64,000 nt of DNA from Bosea vestrisii (GCF_030144325.1 NZ_CP126307.1:3073501-3137500), one strand, 5' to 3'. Positions 43,143 to 52,437 are shown, counted from the stretch's first letter. The notes: a model not told the origin generated them from the letters alone. Translations and numbers: made by a program.

Positions 43143-44735
43143 ATGCCGAACGAACTCCGCCGCGTCGAACGCGCGCTGCTTTCCGTTTCTGACAAGACCG
43201 GGCTGATCGACTTCGCCCGCGCCCTCGCCCGCCTGGGCATCGCCCTGGTCTCGACCGGCGGCACCGCCAAGGCGATCGCCGAGGCCGGCCTTGCCGTCAC
43301 CGACGTCTCGGACCTGACCGGCTTCCCCGAGATGATGGATGGCCGCGTCAAGACACTGCATCCCAAGGTGCATGGCGGCCTGCTCGCCATCCGCTCGCAT
43401 CCGGAGCACCAGGCCTCGATGCTCGGTCACGGCATCGCGCCGATCGACCTGCTCGTCGTCAACCTCTACCCGTTCGAGGCGACGGTCGCCGCCGGCAAGC
43501 CCTATGACGACTGCATCGAGAACATCGATATCGGCGGTCCCGCGATGATCCGCGCCGCCGCCAAGAACCATAACGACGTCGCCGTCGTGGTTGAGCCGTC
43601 GGACTATGCTGCCGTGCTGGCCGATCTCGAGGCGCACAAGAGTGCGACCACGCTGACGCTGCGCCGCAAGCTCGCCCAGAAGGCCTATTCGCGCACCGCC
43701 GCTTATGACGCCGCGATCTCGAACTGGTTCGCGGGCGAGCTCGGCGACACCTCGCCGGCCTTCCGCGCGCTCGGCGGCAGCCTCGCAGAGACGATGCGCT
43801 ACGGCGAGAACCCGCATCAATGGGCCGCTTTCTACCGGACGCCGGAGCAACGCCCGGGCGTCGCCACCGCCCGCCAGGTCCAGGGCAAGCAGCTCTCCTA
43901 CAACAACATCAACGACACCGACGCCGCCTTCGAATGCGTCGCCGAATTCGATCCAGCCCGCACCGCTGCCTGCGTCATCGTCAAGCACGCCAATCCCTGC
44001 GGCGTCGCCGAGGGCGGCTCGCTGCTCGAAGCCTATGAGCGAGCGCTCGCCTGCGACCCCGTTTCGGCCTTCGGCGGCATCGTCGCGCTCAACCGCAAGC
44101 TCGATGCGCAGGCGGCGAAGAAGATCGTCGAGATCTTCACCGAGGTGATCATCGCCCCCGACGCCGACGAGGAGGCGATCGCGCTCGTCGCCGCCAAGAA
44201 GAACCTGCGCCTGCTGCTGACCGGCGGCCTGCCGGATGTGCGCAAAGCGGGCCTTTCCCTGCGCACCGTCTCCGGCGGTTTTCTCGCCCAAGCACGAGAC
44301 AACGCCGTGGTCGACGACATGGAGCTCAAGGTCGTCACCAAGCGGCAGCCGAGCGAGGCCGAGCTCGCCGATCTGCGCTTCGCCTTCCGTGTCGCCAAGC
44401 ACGTCAAGTCGAACGCCATCGTCTATGCCAAGGGCCTCGCCACCGTCGGCGTCGGCGCCGGCCAGATGAGCCGCGTTGATTCCTCGCGTATCGCCGCCTG
44501 GAAGGCGGGCGAAGCGGCCAAGGCGGCCGGCGTGCCTGAAAGTCTGGCCAAGGGCGCGGTCGTCGCCTCCGACGCCTTCTTCCCCTTCGCCGACGGCCTG
44601 CTCGCCGCGGCCGAAGCCGGTGCCACCGCGGTGATCCAGCCCGGCGGCTCGATGCGTGACGACGAGGTGATCAAGGCGGCCGACGAGGCCGGCCTCGCCA
44701 TGGTCTTCACCGGCCATCGCCACTTCCGGCACTGA
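43143..44735 (+). CDS. purH: Bifunctional AICAR formyltransferase/IMP cyclohydrolase
   Basis: 530-residue enzyme for the last two steps of purine synthesis. The N-terminal MGS-like IMP cyclohydrolase domain has 'LSVSDKTGLIDFARAL', 'STGGTAKAIAEAGL' and 'MMDGRVKTLHPKVHGG'; the C-terminal transformylase has 'RYGENPHQWAAFY', 'VQGKQLSYNNINDTDAA' and 'IVKHANPCGVAEG' (catalytic Lys-His). The 113-nt leader contains GC-rich hairpins (arms CAAGGCT 43043-43049 and AGCCTTG 43074-43080). ATG 43143 gives the standard start. Confidence 0.97.
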   Translation: MPNELRRVERALLSVSDKTGLIDFARALARLGIALVSTGGTAKAIAEAGLAVTDVSDLTGFPEMMDGRVKTLHPKVHGGLLAIRSHPEHQASMLGHGIAPIDLLVVNLYPFEATVAAGKPYDDCIENIDIGGPAMIRAAAKNHNDVAVVVEPSDYAAVLADLEAHKSATTLTLRRKLAQKAYSRTAAYDAAISNWFAGELGDTSPAFRALGGSLAETMRYGENPHQWAAFYRTPEQRPGVATARQVQGKQLSYNNINDTDAAFECVAEFDPARTAACVIVKHANPCGVAEGGSLLEAYERALACDPVSAFGGIVALNRKLDAQAAKKIVEIFTEVIIAPDADEEAIALVAAKKNLRLLLTGGLPDVRKAGLSLRTVSGGFLAQARDNAVVDDMELKVVTKRQPSEAELADLRFAFRVAKHVKSNAIVYAKGLATVGVGAGQMSRVDSSRIAAWKAGEAAKAAGVPESLAKGAVVASDAFFPFADGLLAAAEAGATAVIQPGGSMRDDEVIKAADEAGLAMVFTGHRHFRH

Positions 44736-44753
44736 GACGAAGGAGAAGCCGGC

Positions 44754-45032
44754 ATGCACACCGTCAAGGTCATCGCCGCCGGCTTCGCCCTGCTCGGCGT
44801 GCTGCTCCTGATCGCACCGCGGCTGAACACGGGCGGGCGTCACCCCATCGTCTTCGCGATGAAGCTGTTCATCCCGCTTTGGTTCGTCGCCTCGGTGATC
44901 AACCTGATCATCGGCATCAACCGCGCCGGCTATAGCTTCCTGCAGGAGGCCCCGATCCTGCTCGTCGTCTTCGGCGTGCCAGCACTGGTGGCAGCTCTTG
45001 TCTGGTGGCGTTTCGGCAGGAGTGTTTCGTGA
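44754..45032 (+). CDS. Small membrane protein, unknown
   Basis: 92 residues with three hydrophobic helices ('VIAAGFALLGVLLLIAP', 'LFIPLWFVASVINLIIGI', 'ILLVVFGVPALVAALVWW'). It follows purH by 18 nt with a GGAG site and overlaps the next gene's GTG (GTGA). It should be an inner-membrane protein; I do not know its function. Confidence 0.8.
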   Translation: MHTVKVIAAGFALLGVLLLIAPRLNTGGRHPIVFAMKLFIPLWFVASVINLIIGINRAGYSFLQEAPILLVVFGVPALVAALVWWRFGRSVS

Positions 45033-45511
45033 GCCTTGAATCCGTCCGCGCCTTCTTCGCCGAAAACGCGCCCGATATCGCCATCCTCGAAACCGATGGC
45101 AGCAGCGCCACGGTGACGCTGGCGGCGGAGGCCTTTGGGGTCGAGCCCGCCCGCATCGCCAAGACCCTGTCCTTCCGCCTCGGCGATCGTGTCGTGCTGC
45201 TGGTGACACGCGGCGATGCCCGCCTCGACAACAAGAAGACCAAGGCCGCCTTCGGCGCCAAGCCGCGCATGCTCGACCTCGACGAGGTCGTCGCCATCAC
45301 CGGCCACCCGGTCGGCGGCGTCTGCCCGTTCGGACTGTCGAGCCCGCTGCCGGTCTATTGCGACGTCTCGCTGAAGGTGTTCGACGAGGTCGTACCGGCC
45401 GCCGGCTCGACACAGACGGCCGTGCGCATCAGCCCCGAGCGGATGGCGGCGCTGACCGGTGCGCAATGGGTCGATGTCTGCCAGGAGCCGGCGGCCCAGG
45501 CCGCTGAATAG
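45029..45511 (+). CDS. YbaK/EbsC-family aminoacyl-tRNA deacylase
   Basis: 160-residue editing-type protein of the YbaK/ProX superfamily, which hydrolyses mischarged tRNA such as Cys- or Ala-tRNAPro. Landmarks: 'GVEPARIAKTLSFRLGDRVV', 'LVTRGDARLDNKK', 'GHPVGGVCPFGLSSPLPVYC' (substrate loop). GTG 45029, with AGGAG upstream and overlapping the previous stop, gives the best start. Confidence 0.9.
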   Translation: MSLESVRAFFAENAPDIAILETDGSSATVTLAAEAFGVEPARIAKTLSFRLGDRVVLLVTRGDARLDNKKTKAAFGAKPRMLDLDEVVAITGHPVGGVCPFGLSSPLPVYCDVSLKVFDEVVPAAGSTQTAVRISPERMAALTGAQWVDVCQEPAAQAAE

Positions 45512-45514
45512 GGC

Positions 45515-46321
45515 TCAGCCTCCGACCCGCTCGATCAGCGCCATCGCGGCGGCGGGATTGCGAACCTTGTCGCCGCTGATGACATAGAGAAAGACATCGC
45601 GCGGCATCTTGCTCGCGGCGGGTGCGACCAGCTCCAGATCCTCGGGCGCGCCGCCCTTGGCCCAGGCCTGGGCGCGACCGGTCCAGGTATCGAGCTGCTT
45701 GGCGGGATAACCGTTGGGCTCGGCCTCCTTCGTGCCCATGATCCGGGCATAGACGAAGGGCGCCGTCACATCGGCGATCTCAGGAAAATCGGAATCGCCC
45801 GAGGTGATCGCCGCGACGCCGTACTCGCGCAGCAGTCCGACGAAATCGGGCGAGCGGAAGCTCGGATGACGCACTTCCACGGCATGACGCAGCGTGACGC
45901 CGTCGACGTCCTTCGGCAGCAGTTTCAGGAACGCCTCGAAATCGGCTGGGTCGAAAGCCTTGGTCGCCATGAACTGCCAGTTGATCGGGCCGAGCTTCTC
46001 CTTGAGCTCACTGAGGCCGGAGGTCACGAACTTCTCGACCGAAGGTCCGGCCTCGGCCAGAATCCGGCGGTTGGTGCAGAAGCGCGAGCCCTTCAGCGCG
46101 AAGACGAAGTCATCGGGTGTCTCGGCCCGCCATCTGGCGAAGCTCTCCGGCTTCTGCGAGCCGTAGTAGGTGCCGTTGATCTCGATCGAGGTCAGCTTGC
46201 TCGCGGCATATTCGAGCTCGCGTTTTTGCGAGAGCTTGTCCGGATAGAACACGCCGCGCCAAGGCTCGAACACCCAGCCGCCAATGCCGATATGGATCTT
46301 CCCGGCTGCGTTGGTGGCCAT
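45515..46321 (-). CDS. DUF72 domain-containing protein
   Basis: 268-residue TIM-barrel-like protein of the DUF72 (YecE) family: 'IHIGIGGWVFEPWRGVFYP', 'SIEINGTYYGSQKPESFARW', 'FVFALKGSRFCTN'. Function is unknown. ATG 46321 has AGGAG 6 nt upstream; a longer upstream frame exists but has no site. It is convergent with the deacylase gene and divergent from the XRE regulator. Confidence 0.9.
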   Translation of the reverse strand: MATNAAGKIHIGIGGWVFEPWRGVFYPDKLSQKRELEYAASKLTSIEINGTYYGSQKPESFARWRAETPDDFVFALKGSRFCTNRRILAEAGPSVEKFVTSGLSELKEKLGPINWQFMATKAFDPADFEAFLKLLPKDVDGVTLRHAVEVRHPSFRSPDFVGLLREYGVAAITSGDSDFPEIADVTAPFVYARIMGTKEAEPNGYPAKQLDTWTGRAQAWAKGGAPEDLELVAPAASKMPRDVFLYVISGDKVRNPAAAMALIERVGG

Positions 46322-46478
46322 GGTGAACTCCTGACGATGCCGACGTGCTGGGGAGATATAGAGCCGAAAGGCTGTCGAGCCATGACAGGATAAACCAAGG
46401 CGTCGCCGACTCAACTCAACCCTTGACTGAATACATCGCAAGAATGCACGCTATGGAGGCTAGCGCGAGGAAATGCCG

Positions 46479-46901
46479 ATGGAGCGCGATGGGAAGGGTT
46501 TTTTCGATCGCGTGATCGGCCATCACCTTAGGCATCGGCGAATTGAGCTGGGACTGAGCCAACGCGAGGTCGCCGAGGCGATCGGGGTCAGTCGCCAGCT
46601 TTATGCTCGCTATGAGCGCGGGTTGAGCCGGATCGGTCAGGGAACGCTAAACAAACTGTCGAAGTTCCTGCGCGTAACCTTGGAGAGACTTTACGCGGGC
46701 ATCACTTCAGCAATTGCGGCAGCCGGTTTCGCCGATGGCGAGCAAGCGAGATACGCATCAAAGCCACTTGCAGCTCAATCTAAAGAACTTGATTTGGCCT
46801 TTCGGCGAATAAGGGATCCGAGAATTCGCGAGCACGCGATCGAAATGGTGGGATGGTTGGCCGACCACGACGAAGCAAGCCGCGATCGGGGTAAGGGCTG
46901 A
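46479..46901 (+). CDS. XRE-family helix-turn-helix regulator
   Basis: 140-residue DNA-binding protein: helix-turn-helix 'LGLSQREVAEAIGVSRQLYA' (residues about 23-42), then 'RYERGLSRIGQGTLNKLSKF'. The C-terminal third is a helical, charged extension. ATG 46479 has GCGAGG 8 nt upstream; ATG 46473 is only 2 nt from it. A TTGACT box lies at 46423-46428, without a good -10. The gene and its flanks are visibly less GC-rich than their neighbours, hinting at transfer. Target unknown. Confidence 0.82.
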   Translation: MERDGKGFFDRVIGHHLRHRRIELGLSQREVAEAIGVSRQLYARYERGLSRIGQGTLNKLSKFLRVTLERLYAGITSAIAAAGFADGEQARYASKPLAAQSKELDLAFRRIRDPRIREHAIEMVGWLADHDEASRDRGKG

Positions 46902-46950
46902 AAGTTGAGTAAACCGGAAGCGGGTCCGCCGCGGTATTTAACGATGCCGG

Positions 46951-48444
46951 TCACGAACTGCGCGAGGTGAGGTAGGCGTCGATGCTCAAGCGCGTTCCGG
47001 ACTGCCAGATTCTCTGCAAGGCCAGGCTGAACGCCTCCCGGAAGCGCCGGTCCTCCCCCAGATCGCCATAGACATCCTGCATGGCGAGCCAGGCCTCCGG
47101 CGCGTGCCTGGCCTGCCGCGCCTGCGTCGTCAGCCGCGGCCAGCTCGGATCGTTCGGCGCTATCGGCTGCCCGCTTTCGGTCTCGCCATAACAGTAGCGG
47201 CACCATAGGGCGCCGACGAGCGCGAGGCCGTCGATCGGCCCGTCGGCCCGCAACGCATCGCGCAGTGTCGGCAGGATGAATTTCGGCTGGCGGTTCGAGC
47301 CGTCCAGGCACAACCGGCGGATCGTGTCGCCGATCTTGGGATTGGCGAAGCGCCGCTCGATCGTGCGCTTGTAGGCGGCCAGATCGGTGCCTGGAACCGG
47401 CGGAACCCTGGGAATGACCTCCTCATCGAGCAGAACCGACAGGAAGCTTGCGATCTGCGCATCCTCCATCGCCTCATGGACGAAGTGAATGTCGAGCAGG
47501 CCGGCGGGATAGGCCATCGCCGCGTGACCGCCATTGAGGATGCGGATCTTCATCAGCTCGAAGGGCGCGACATCGGCGACGAACTGGACGCCGACCTGTT
47601 CCAGCCGAGGGCGCCCGGCTGGAAAGCGGTCCTCCAGCACCCATTGCCGGAAATCCTCGCAAAAGACCGGCCGCCTGTCCTCGATGCCGAAATCATCGCG
47701 CAAGGCCCGGCTTTGCTGCTCCGATGTCGCCGGCGTGATGCGGTCGACCATGCCGTTCGGAAAGGCGACATTCTCGCGAATCCAGTCCGCCTCCGAGCGA
47801 TCGATCAGATCGACGAGGCCGGTGACGGCGTCTGCCGTGACATGGCCGTTGCCCGGCAGGTTGTCGCAGGACATCACCGTGAAGGGCGGCAGGCCGGCCG
47901 CGCGCCGTTTCAGTAGCCCGGCGGCGATCAGGCCGAAGGCGGTCTTCGGGCGAGCCAGACGATCTTCGGCATCGGCGAGGATGTCGGGGTGGCTCGCATC
48001 GAAAGTCTGTGTCGCCGGATCGACATAGTAGCCGCCCTCGGTGACGGTCAGCGAAACGATCCGCGTCTGGGGATCGACCAGGCGCTGCAGGATCGCCTCG
48101 CCGTCGCCCGGCGGAATGAAATCGATCATCGCGCCGGTCACCCGCGCCTGCGTGCAGTCGGCCTCCTGCGTCACCACGGTGGTCAGGAAATCCTGCGCGG
48201 CGAGAGCGCGCTCCATCTCGGCATCGCTTTCCCGCACGCCGGTGCCGATGATCGCCCAGTCATGGTCGAGCCCGCGCTCGAACAATTCATCGAGATAGGC
48301 CGCCTGATGGGCGCGATGGAAATTGCCGACCCCGATATGGACGATGCCCGGGCTCAATTGCTCCGAACGGTAGCTCGGCGTCGCAACCGCTCCTCCGATC
48401 TCGGCAAGTGCCGCACGTGACAGAACCACGGCCATCCCCGTCAC
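46951..48444 (-). CDS. Mannitol dehydrogenase-family polyol oxidoreductase
   Basis: 497-residue long-chain polyol dehydrogenase (mannitol 2-dehydrogenase, D-arabinitol 4-dehydrogenase or fructuronate reductase type). Landmarks: 'IVHIGVGNFHRAHQAAYLDE' (NAD-binding start), 'VTEGGYYVDPAT', 'SCDNLPGNGHVTADAV', 'FPNGMVDRITPAT', 'MKIRILNGGHAAMAYPAGL' (Lys-Asn-His active site). GTG 48444 overlaps the phosphodiesterase stop (GTGA); ATG 48435 is an alternative. Given xylulokinase nearby, D-arabinitol to D-xylulose is likely but not proven. Confidence 0.93.
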   Translation of the reverse strand: MTGMAVVLSRAALAEIGGAVATPSYRSEQLSPGIVHIGVGNFHRAHQAAYLDELFERGLDHDWAIIGTGVRESDAEMERALAAQDFLTTVVTQEADCTQARVTGAMIDFIPPGDGEAILQRLVDPQTRIVSLTVTEGGYYVDPATQTFDASHPDILADAEDRLARPKTAFGLIAAGLLKRRAAGLPPFTVMSCDNLPGNGHVTADAVTGLVDLIDRSEADWIRENVAFPNGMVDRITPATSEQQSRALRDDFGIEDRRPVFCEDFRQWVLEDRFPAGRPRLEQVGVQFVADVAPFELMKIRILNGGHAAMAYPAGLLDIHFVHEAMEDAQIASFLSVLLDEEVIPRVPPVPGTDLAAYKRTIERRFANPKIGDTIRRLCLDGSNRQPKFILPTLRDALRADGPIDGLALVGALWCRYCYGETESGQPIAPNDPSWPRLTTQARQARHAPEAWLAMQDVYGDLGEDRRFREAFSLALQRIWQSGTRLSIDAYLTSRSS

Positions 48445-49181
48445 TTCGCCCTTGCCGCCAGAAGCTGCAGCGCGAGGTCAGGGCGGTCGCTGGTGATCTG
48501 CGACACCGGCTGGCCGAGCCAGTAGTCGAGATCACCAACCGTATTGGGCACCCAGACGCCGAGCTTGTCGCGCCCGACGATCGCGACGGCGCGATCGAGA
48601 GCGAGCCGCAGCAGCGACTGCTCGACGGCGATGATGCAGCCGAGATCGACGAAGCGCTTCAAGGTCCGGTCGACGCCGCCGAAAGCCTCGCAGGAGCGGC
48701 GGTCGACCGAGGCGAGCCGGCGCATATCGGGCGCCTTGGCCCTGATCTCCTCGATGACCTCCGGGACGAAGCAGGTCAGCACGACGCGCGCGGCGAGCCC
48801 GCGCTCCCTGACCAGCGCGATCACCTTGTCGAGCAGGCCGGGATAGGGATTGCCGAAGGCATCCATCTTCATCTCGATCTCGAGCTCGATTGTCGTCGGC
48901 GCGAAGACGTCGAGGACGGCAGGCAGCGTCGGGATCGTCTCGCTGAGCGTATCGCGGAGCTTGACCTTGCGCAGGGCCTCGCGGCTCAAGGCCCCGACCG
49001 GCCCCTTATGGTCCGTCGTGCGCTCGAGCAGCGGGTCATGGATCACCATGATCTCGTTGTCGCTCGAGAGATGCACGTCGAGCTCGACGGCGTCGACGCC
49101 GAGACCGCAGACGTTGCGGAAGCCGCTGAGACTGTTCTCCGCCCAGATATTGCGCGCGCCGCGATGGCCGATGATCCGCAT
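48441..49181 (-). CDS. Glycerophosphodiester phosphodiesterase (UgpQ-like)
   Basis: 246-residue TIM-barrel phosphodiesterase, cytoplasmic (no signal peptide). Catalytic blocks: 'IGHRGARNIWAENSLSGF' (His6, Arg7, Glu15), 'VDAVELDVHLSSDNEIMVIH' (Glu33, Asp35, His48). It cleaves a glycerophosphodiester into glycerol 3-phosphate and an alcohol, or a related phosphodiester. It lies between the ABC permease and the polyol dehydrogenase genes, coupled to the latter by GTGA, so the released alcohol may be a polyol (inference). Confidence 0.94.
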   Translation of the reverse strand: MRIIGHRGARNIWAENSLSGFRNVCGLGVDAVELDVHLSSDNEIMVIHDPLLERTTDHKGPVGALSREALRKVKLRDTLSETIPTLPAVLDVFAPTTIELEIEMKMDAFGNPYPGLLDKVIALVRERGLAARVVLTCFVPEVIEEIRAKAPDMRRLASVDRRSCEAFGGVDRTLKRFVDLGCIIAVEQSLLRLALDRAVAIVGRDKLGVWVPNTVGDLDYWLGQPVSQITSDRPDLALQLLAARAK

Positions 49182-49208
49182 GATGAATTCCGTTGTCCGG
49201 GTTGACTG

Positions 49209-50099
49209 CTACTTGCCGCTGTCGACCAGCCCCTTCACGAACCAGCGCTGGAGGATGAGGATGACGAGGGTCGGCGGCAGCATCGTCAGGAAGGCCGCGT
49301 TCATCAGCAAATGCCAGGTCGGCAACGAGTCGCCTCGCGGCATCAGCTTCTTCAGGCCGATCACCGCATTGGCCATCGCCGGGTCGGTCGTCAGCAGCAG
49401 CGGCCAAAGATACTGGTTCCAGCCCATCAGGAAGAGGATGATCGCCAGCGCCACGATGTTCGAGCGTGACAGCGGCAGCAGGATCAGCCGGAAGAACTGC
49501 CACGGGCTGGCGCCATCGATGCGCGCCGCCTCGCAAAGCTCGTCTGGGACAGTCAGGAAGAACTGGCGGAAGAGGAAGGTCGCCGTGGCGGAGGCGATCA
49601 GCGGCAGGATCAGGCCCGAATAGGTGTTGACCAGATTCCAGTCGAGATCGACCAGTGCCTGGACGCCAAGCCAGGAGCCCAGAATGTTGAGCGGCAGTGC
49701 CACATTCGCCGCCGACTCGTAGGTCGGCACGATGCGGACCTCGATCGGCAGCATCAGCGACATGAAGATCAGCCAGAAGGCCGTCATCCGGAAGGGAAAG
49801 CGGAAATAGGTGACGGCGAAGGCTGCAATCACCGAGATCGACAGCTTTCCGATGGTGATACCGGCGGCGATAATGAAGGAGTTGAGCAGCAGCCGGCCGA
49901 AATTCGCTGTGCTCAGGACGGTCTGCATGTTCGCGAAGAACTCGGTGCCCGGCAGCCAGGACATCGGCACCCGCATGATCTCCTGCTGCGAGAGCGAGCC
50001 GGTGACGAGGACGAAGTAGATCGGCAGGCAGACGAGCGCGGCACCCACCAGCAGGATGAGATGGCAGACGGCGTCGATGATCGGCGTGCGTTCGTTCAT
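49209..50099 (-). CDS. Carbohydrate ABC transporter permease, UgpE/MalG type
   Basis: 296-residue permease with six hydrophobic helices and the ATPase-contact loop 'EAARIDGASPWQFFRLILLP' near residue 190. It pairs with the permease 7 nt upstream. The similarity and neighbours point to the sn-glycerol 3-phosphate (Ugp) branch, but sugar/polyol specificity is set by the binding protein. No ATPase gene is adjacent. Confidence 0.93.
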   Translation of the reverse strand: MNERTPIIDAVCHLILLVGAALVCLPIYFVLVTGSLSQQEIMRVPMSWLPGTEFFANMQTVLSTANFGRLLLNSFIIAAGITIGKLSISVIAAFAVTYFRFPFRMTAFWLIFMSLMLPIEVRIVPTYESAANVALPLNILGSWLGVQALVDLDWNLVNTYSGLILPLIASATATFLFRQFFLTVPDELCEAARIDGASPWQFFRLILLPLSRSNIVALAIILFLMGWNQYLWPLLLTTDPAMANAVIGLKKLMPRGDSLPTWHLLMNAAFLTMLPPTLVILILQRWFVKGLVDSGK

Positions 50100-50106
50100 C
50101 GCGATC

Positions 50107-51114
50107 CTAGACGCTGTAGTTCACGCGGCGCTCGACGAAGCGGAACTGCGCGAAGGTCAGGAACAGGGCGAGCGCCATCAGCACGACGGATTGCGCGGCG
50201 GAGGAACCGAGATCGAGCGTGACGAAGCCGTCCTGGTAGACCTTGTAGACGAGGATTGAGGTCGCGCCGGCCGGGCCGCCCAGGGTCGTGGCGTCGACGA
50301 TGGCAAATGTCTCGAACAGCCCGTAGACGAAGTTGATCACGATCAGGAAGAACAGCGTCGGCGTGATCATCGGCAGCGAGATGCGCAGGAAGCGCTGGAT
50401 CGGTCCCGCGCCATCGAGATAGGCGGACTCAAGGATCGACTGAGGCACCGAAAGCAGCGCCGCGACGAGGAAGATGTAGTTGTAGCAGATGTGCTTCCAC
50501 GAGGAGGCCATGACGATCAGGCTTAGCGCGTGCCAGGAATTTCGGTTCGGATCCCAGTCGAGGCCGAGCTCCTGCAGCATGTGCGCGACGGGGCCGACCC
50601 GGGGATTGAACAGGAAGGCGAGCATGATGCCGGCGATCGCCGGGGCGATGGCGTAGGGCAGCAGCAGCACGGTGCGGTAGACGCCGCGTCCGCGCAGGAT
50701 GTGGTTCGAGGCGAAGGCGAGCAGCAGCGCGAGCGACAGCGTCAGCACGTTCTGCGCGATGGTGAAGATCAGCGTCACCTGCGCCGATGACCAGTAGACG
50801 CTGCTCCGGAACAGCCGCTCGAAATTCTGGAAGCCGACCCACTGGGTCGTGGCGCCGAACGGATCGGTCAGCTGGAAGGCCTGGATCAGCGCCCTGATCG
50901 AGGGAATGAAGAAGAACAGCAACAGGATGAAGAGCTGCGGCGCGAGCAGCCAGAACGGCAGGCGCCAGTCCCGGAAATGCGCGCGCTTCAGCCCGCTTTC
51001 CGCCTGGCCGTCGCCGCCGCCCTTGAGGAGCAGGCGCCGGAACGGCCAGCGGAGGCGCAAAACGCCACCGCCAGCCGCGACGGGAAGAGCCGCCGTACTA
51101 TTTCTTGCCGGCAT
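50107..51114 (-). CDS. Carbohydrate ABC transporter permease, UgpA/MalF type
   Basis: 335-residue permease with six hydrophobic helices ('LPFWLLAPQLFILLLFFFIP' first) and the contact loop 'LESAYLDGAGPIQRFLRISL'. It has an unusually long Arg/Gly-rich lead of about 45 residues, because ATG 51114 lies inside the last codons of the binding-protein gene (17-nt overlap); a downstream TTG start is possible. It forms the heterodimeric pore with the next permease. Confidence 0.92.
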   Translation of the reverse strand: MPARNSTAALPVAAGGGVLRLRWPFRRLLLKGGGDGQAESGLKRAHFRDWRLPFWLLAPQLFILLLFFFIPSIRALIQAFQLTDPFGATTQWVGFQNFERLFRSSVYWSSAQVTLIFTIAQNVLTLSLALLLAFASNHILRGRGVYRTVLLLPYAIAPAIAGIMLAFLFNPRVGPVAHMLQELGLDWDPNRNSWHALSLIVMASSWKHICYNYIFLVAALLSVPQSILESAYLDGAGPIQRFLRISLPMITPTLFFLIVINFVYGLFETFAIVDATTLGGPAGATSILVYKVYQDGFVTLDLGSSAAQSVVLMALALFLTFAQFRFVERRVNYSV

Positions 51115-52411
51115 TGAGCTGCTCGTAGCGGCGCAGCACCTCGTTGCCGCGGCCTACTGCGTCGTCGAGCGCCTGCTGCACCGGCTTCTTGCCGAGGAAG
51201 GCGGCCGAAACCTCCTCCATGATCGCGACGTTGATCTGGTTGCTGTTGCCGATGCGGAAGCCGAGCGAGTTGTCGCTGGGCGTGCCGCGCATCAGCTGCA
51301 CCACGGCGATCTCGCGCGTCGGGTTCTTCTGATAGTAGCCCTCCGCCTTGGCCGCATCATAGGCGGCGGTCGTGACCGGGACGTAGCCCGTCGCCTGATG
51401 CCACCAGACCTGTGTGTCTGTCTTCGCGAGGAAGTCGTAGAAGGCGGCGATCGCCTTGTATTTCTCGGGCGTATGCCCCTTCAGGGTCCAGAGCGCGGCG
51501 CCGCCGATGACGCTGTTCTTCGGGGTCACGCCCTGCTCGTAGGGAAGCTCGGCAGCGCTCCAGTCGAACTTCGCGGCGGCGACGACCGCGGCATGCGACG
51601 CGGTGGAGGCGATGATGGTCGAGCACTCGCCCGAGGTGAAGAGCTGGATCGGGATGATGCCCTGGCCGGCGAGCTGCATAACGCCGGATGTAACCAGCCG
51701 CTTCATGCGCTCGACCTGGCCGACGAGCTTGCCCTTGTTGAAGACGAAGCTGGTGTCGAGGCCGTCCATGCCGTTGCGCTTCGTCGCATACGGGATGTCG
51801 TTCACCGCGCTGTAGTTCTCGAGGAAGCTCCACTCATAGTCGCCGGGCAGCACCATCGCGCATTTCGACACGCCTTTGGCCTTGATCGCGTCGAGCTGCG
51901 GTTCGAGCTCCTGCCAGGTCGCGCCCGGCTTGTCGAAGCCGGCGGCTTTGAAGTGGTCGCGGTTGTAAAACAGGATCGGCGTCGAGGAATTGAACGGCAT
52001 CGCCTGAAGCTTGCCGTCGATCGCGTAGTAGCTGACCACCGGTGCAATGAATTTCGAGACGTCGACCGGGCGGCCCTGCTGCGCCATCAGCTCGGTCGTC
52101 GAGACGATGGCGCCGGAATTGACCATGGTGAGGAAGGAGCGCTCGTTCGACTGCACGATCTCGGGCTGGCGCTTGGCGCGGTACGCCGCGATCGTGCCGT
52201 TCAGCACCTCGTCGTAGTTGCCCTTGGCGATCGCCTTGACGACGTAGTCCTTCTGGGAATCGTTGAACTTCTTGACCAGTTCGTCGACACGCTCGCCGAG
52301 CGTGCCGCTCATCGCGTGCCAGAATTCGATTTCCGTCGCTGCCTGGACGGAAGACAATCCCGCGAGCAGCAGAGCGCCCGCACCAGCAAACGCACCATAG
52401 AAAGGTCGCAT
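51098..52411 (-). CDS. Extracellular solute-binding protein, UgpB-like
   Basis: 437-residue periplasmic binding protein with a signal peptide ending 'GLSSVQA' and mature start 'ATEIEFWHAMSGTLGERVDE', typical of UgpB, the glycerol 3-phosphate/glycerophosphodiester binder. Other landmarks: 'MPFNSSTPILFYNRDHFKAA', 'SGECSTIIASTASHA'. GGGAGG precedes the ATG. Upstream lie two GCATATGC palindromes (52438-52468). It heads a five-gene operon with two permeases, a phosphodiesterase and a polyol dehydrogenase. Confidence 0.93.
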   Translation of the reverse strand: MRPFYGAFAGAGALLLAGLSSVQAATEIEFWHAMSGTLGERVDELVKKFNDSQKDYVVKAIAKGNYDEVLNGTIAAYRAKRQPEIVQSNERSFLTMVNSGAIVSTTELMAQQGRPVDVSKFIAPVVSYYAIDGKLQAMPFNSSTPILFYNRDHFKAAGFDKPGATWQELEPQLDAIKAKGVSKCAMVLPGDYEWSFLENYSAVNDIPYATKRNGMDGLDTSFVFNKGKLVGQVERMKRLVTSGVMQLAGQGIIPIQLFTSGECSTIIASTASHAAVVAAAKFDWSAAELPYEQGVTPKNSVIGGAALWTLKGHTPEKYKAIAAFYDFLAKTDTQVWWHQATGYVPVTTAAYDAAKAEGYYQKNPTREIAVVQLMRGTPSDNSLGFRIGNSNQINVAIMEEVSAAFLGKKPVQQALDDAVGRGNEVLRRYEQLNAGKK

Positions 52412-52437
52412 GTAAAGCCTCCCTCACGAGCTTATAT

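Noticed and set aside
42873..45209. 778-codon minus-strand frame across purH
   Set aside because: It lies opposite purH and its neighbours, which have full family motifs; another GC-driven shadow.
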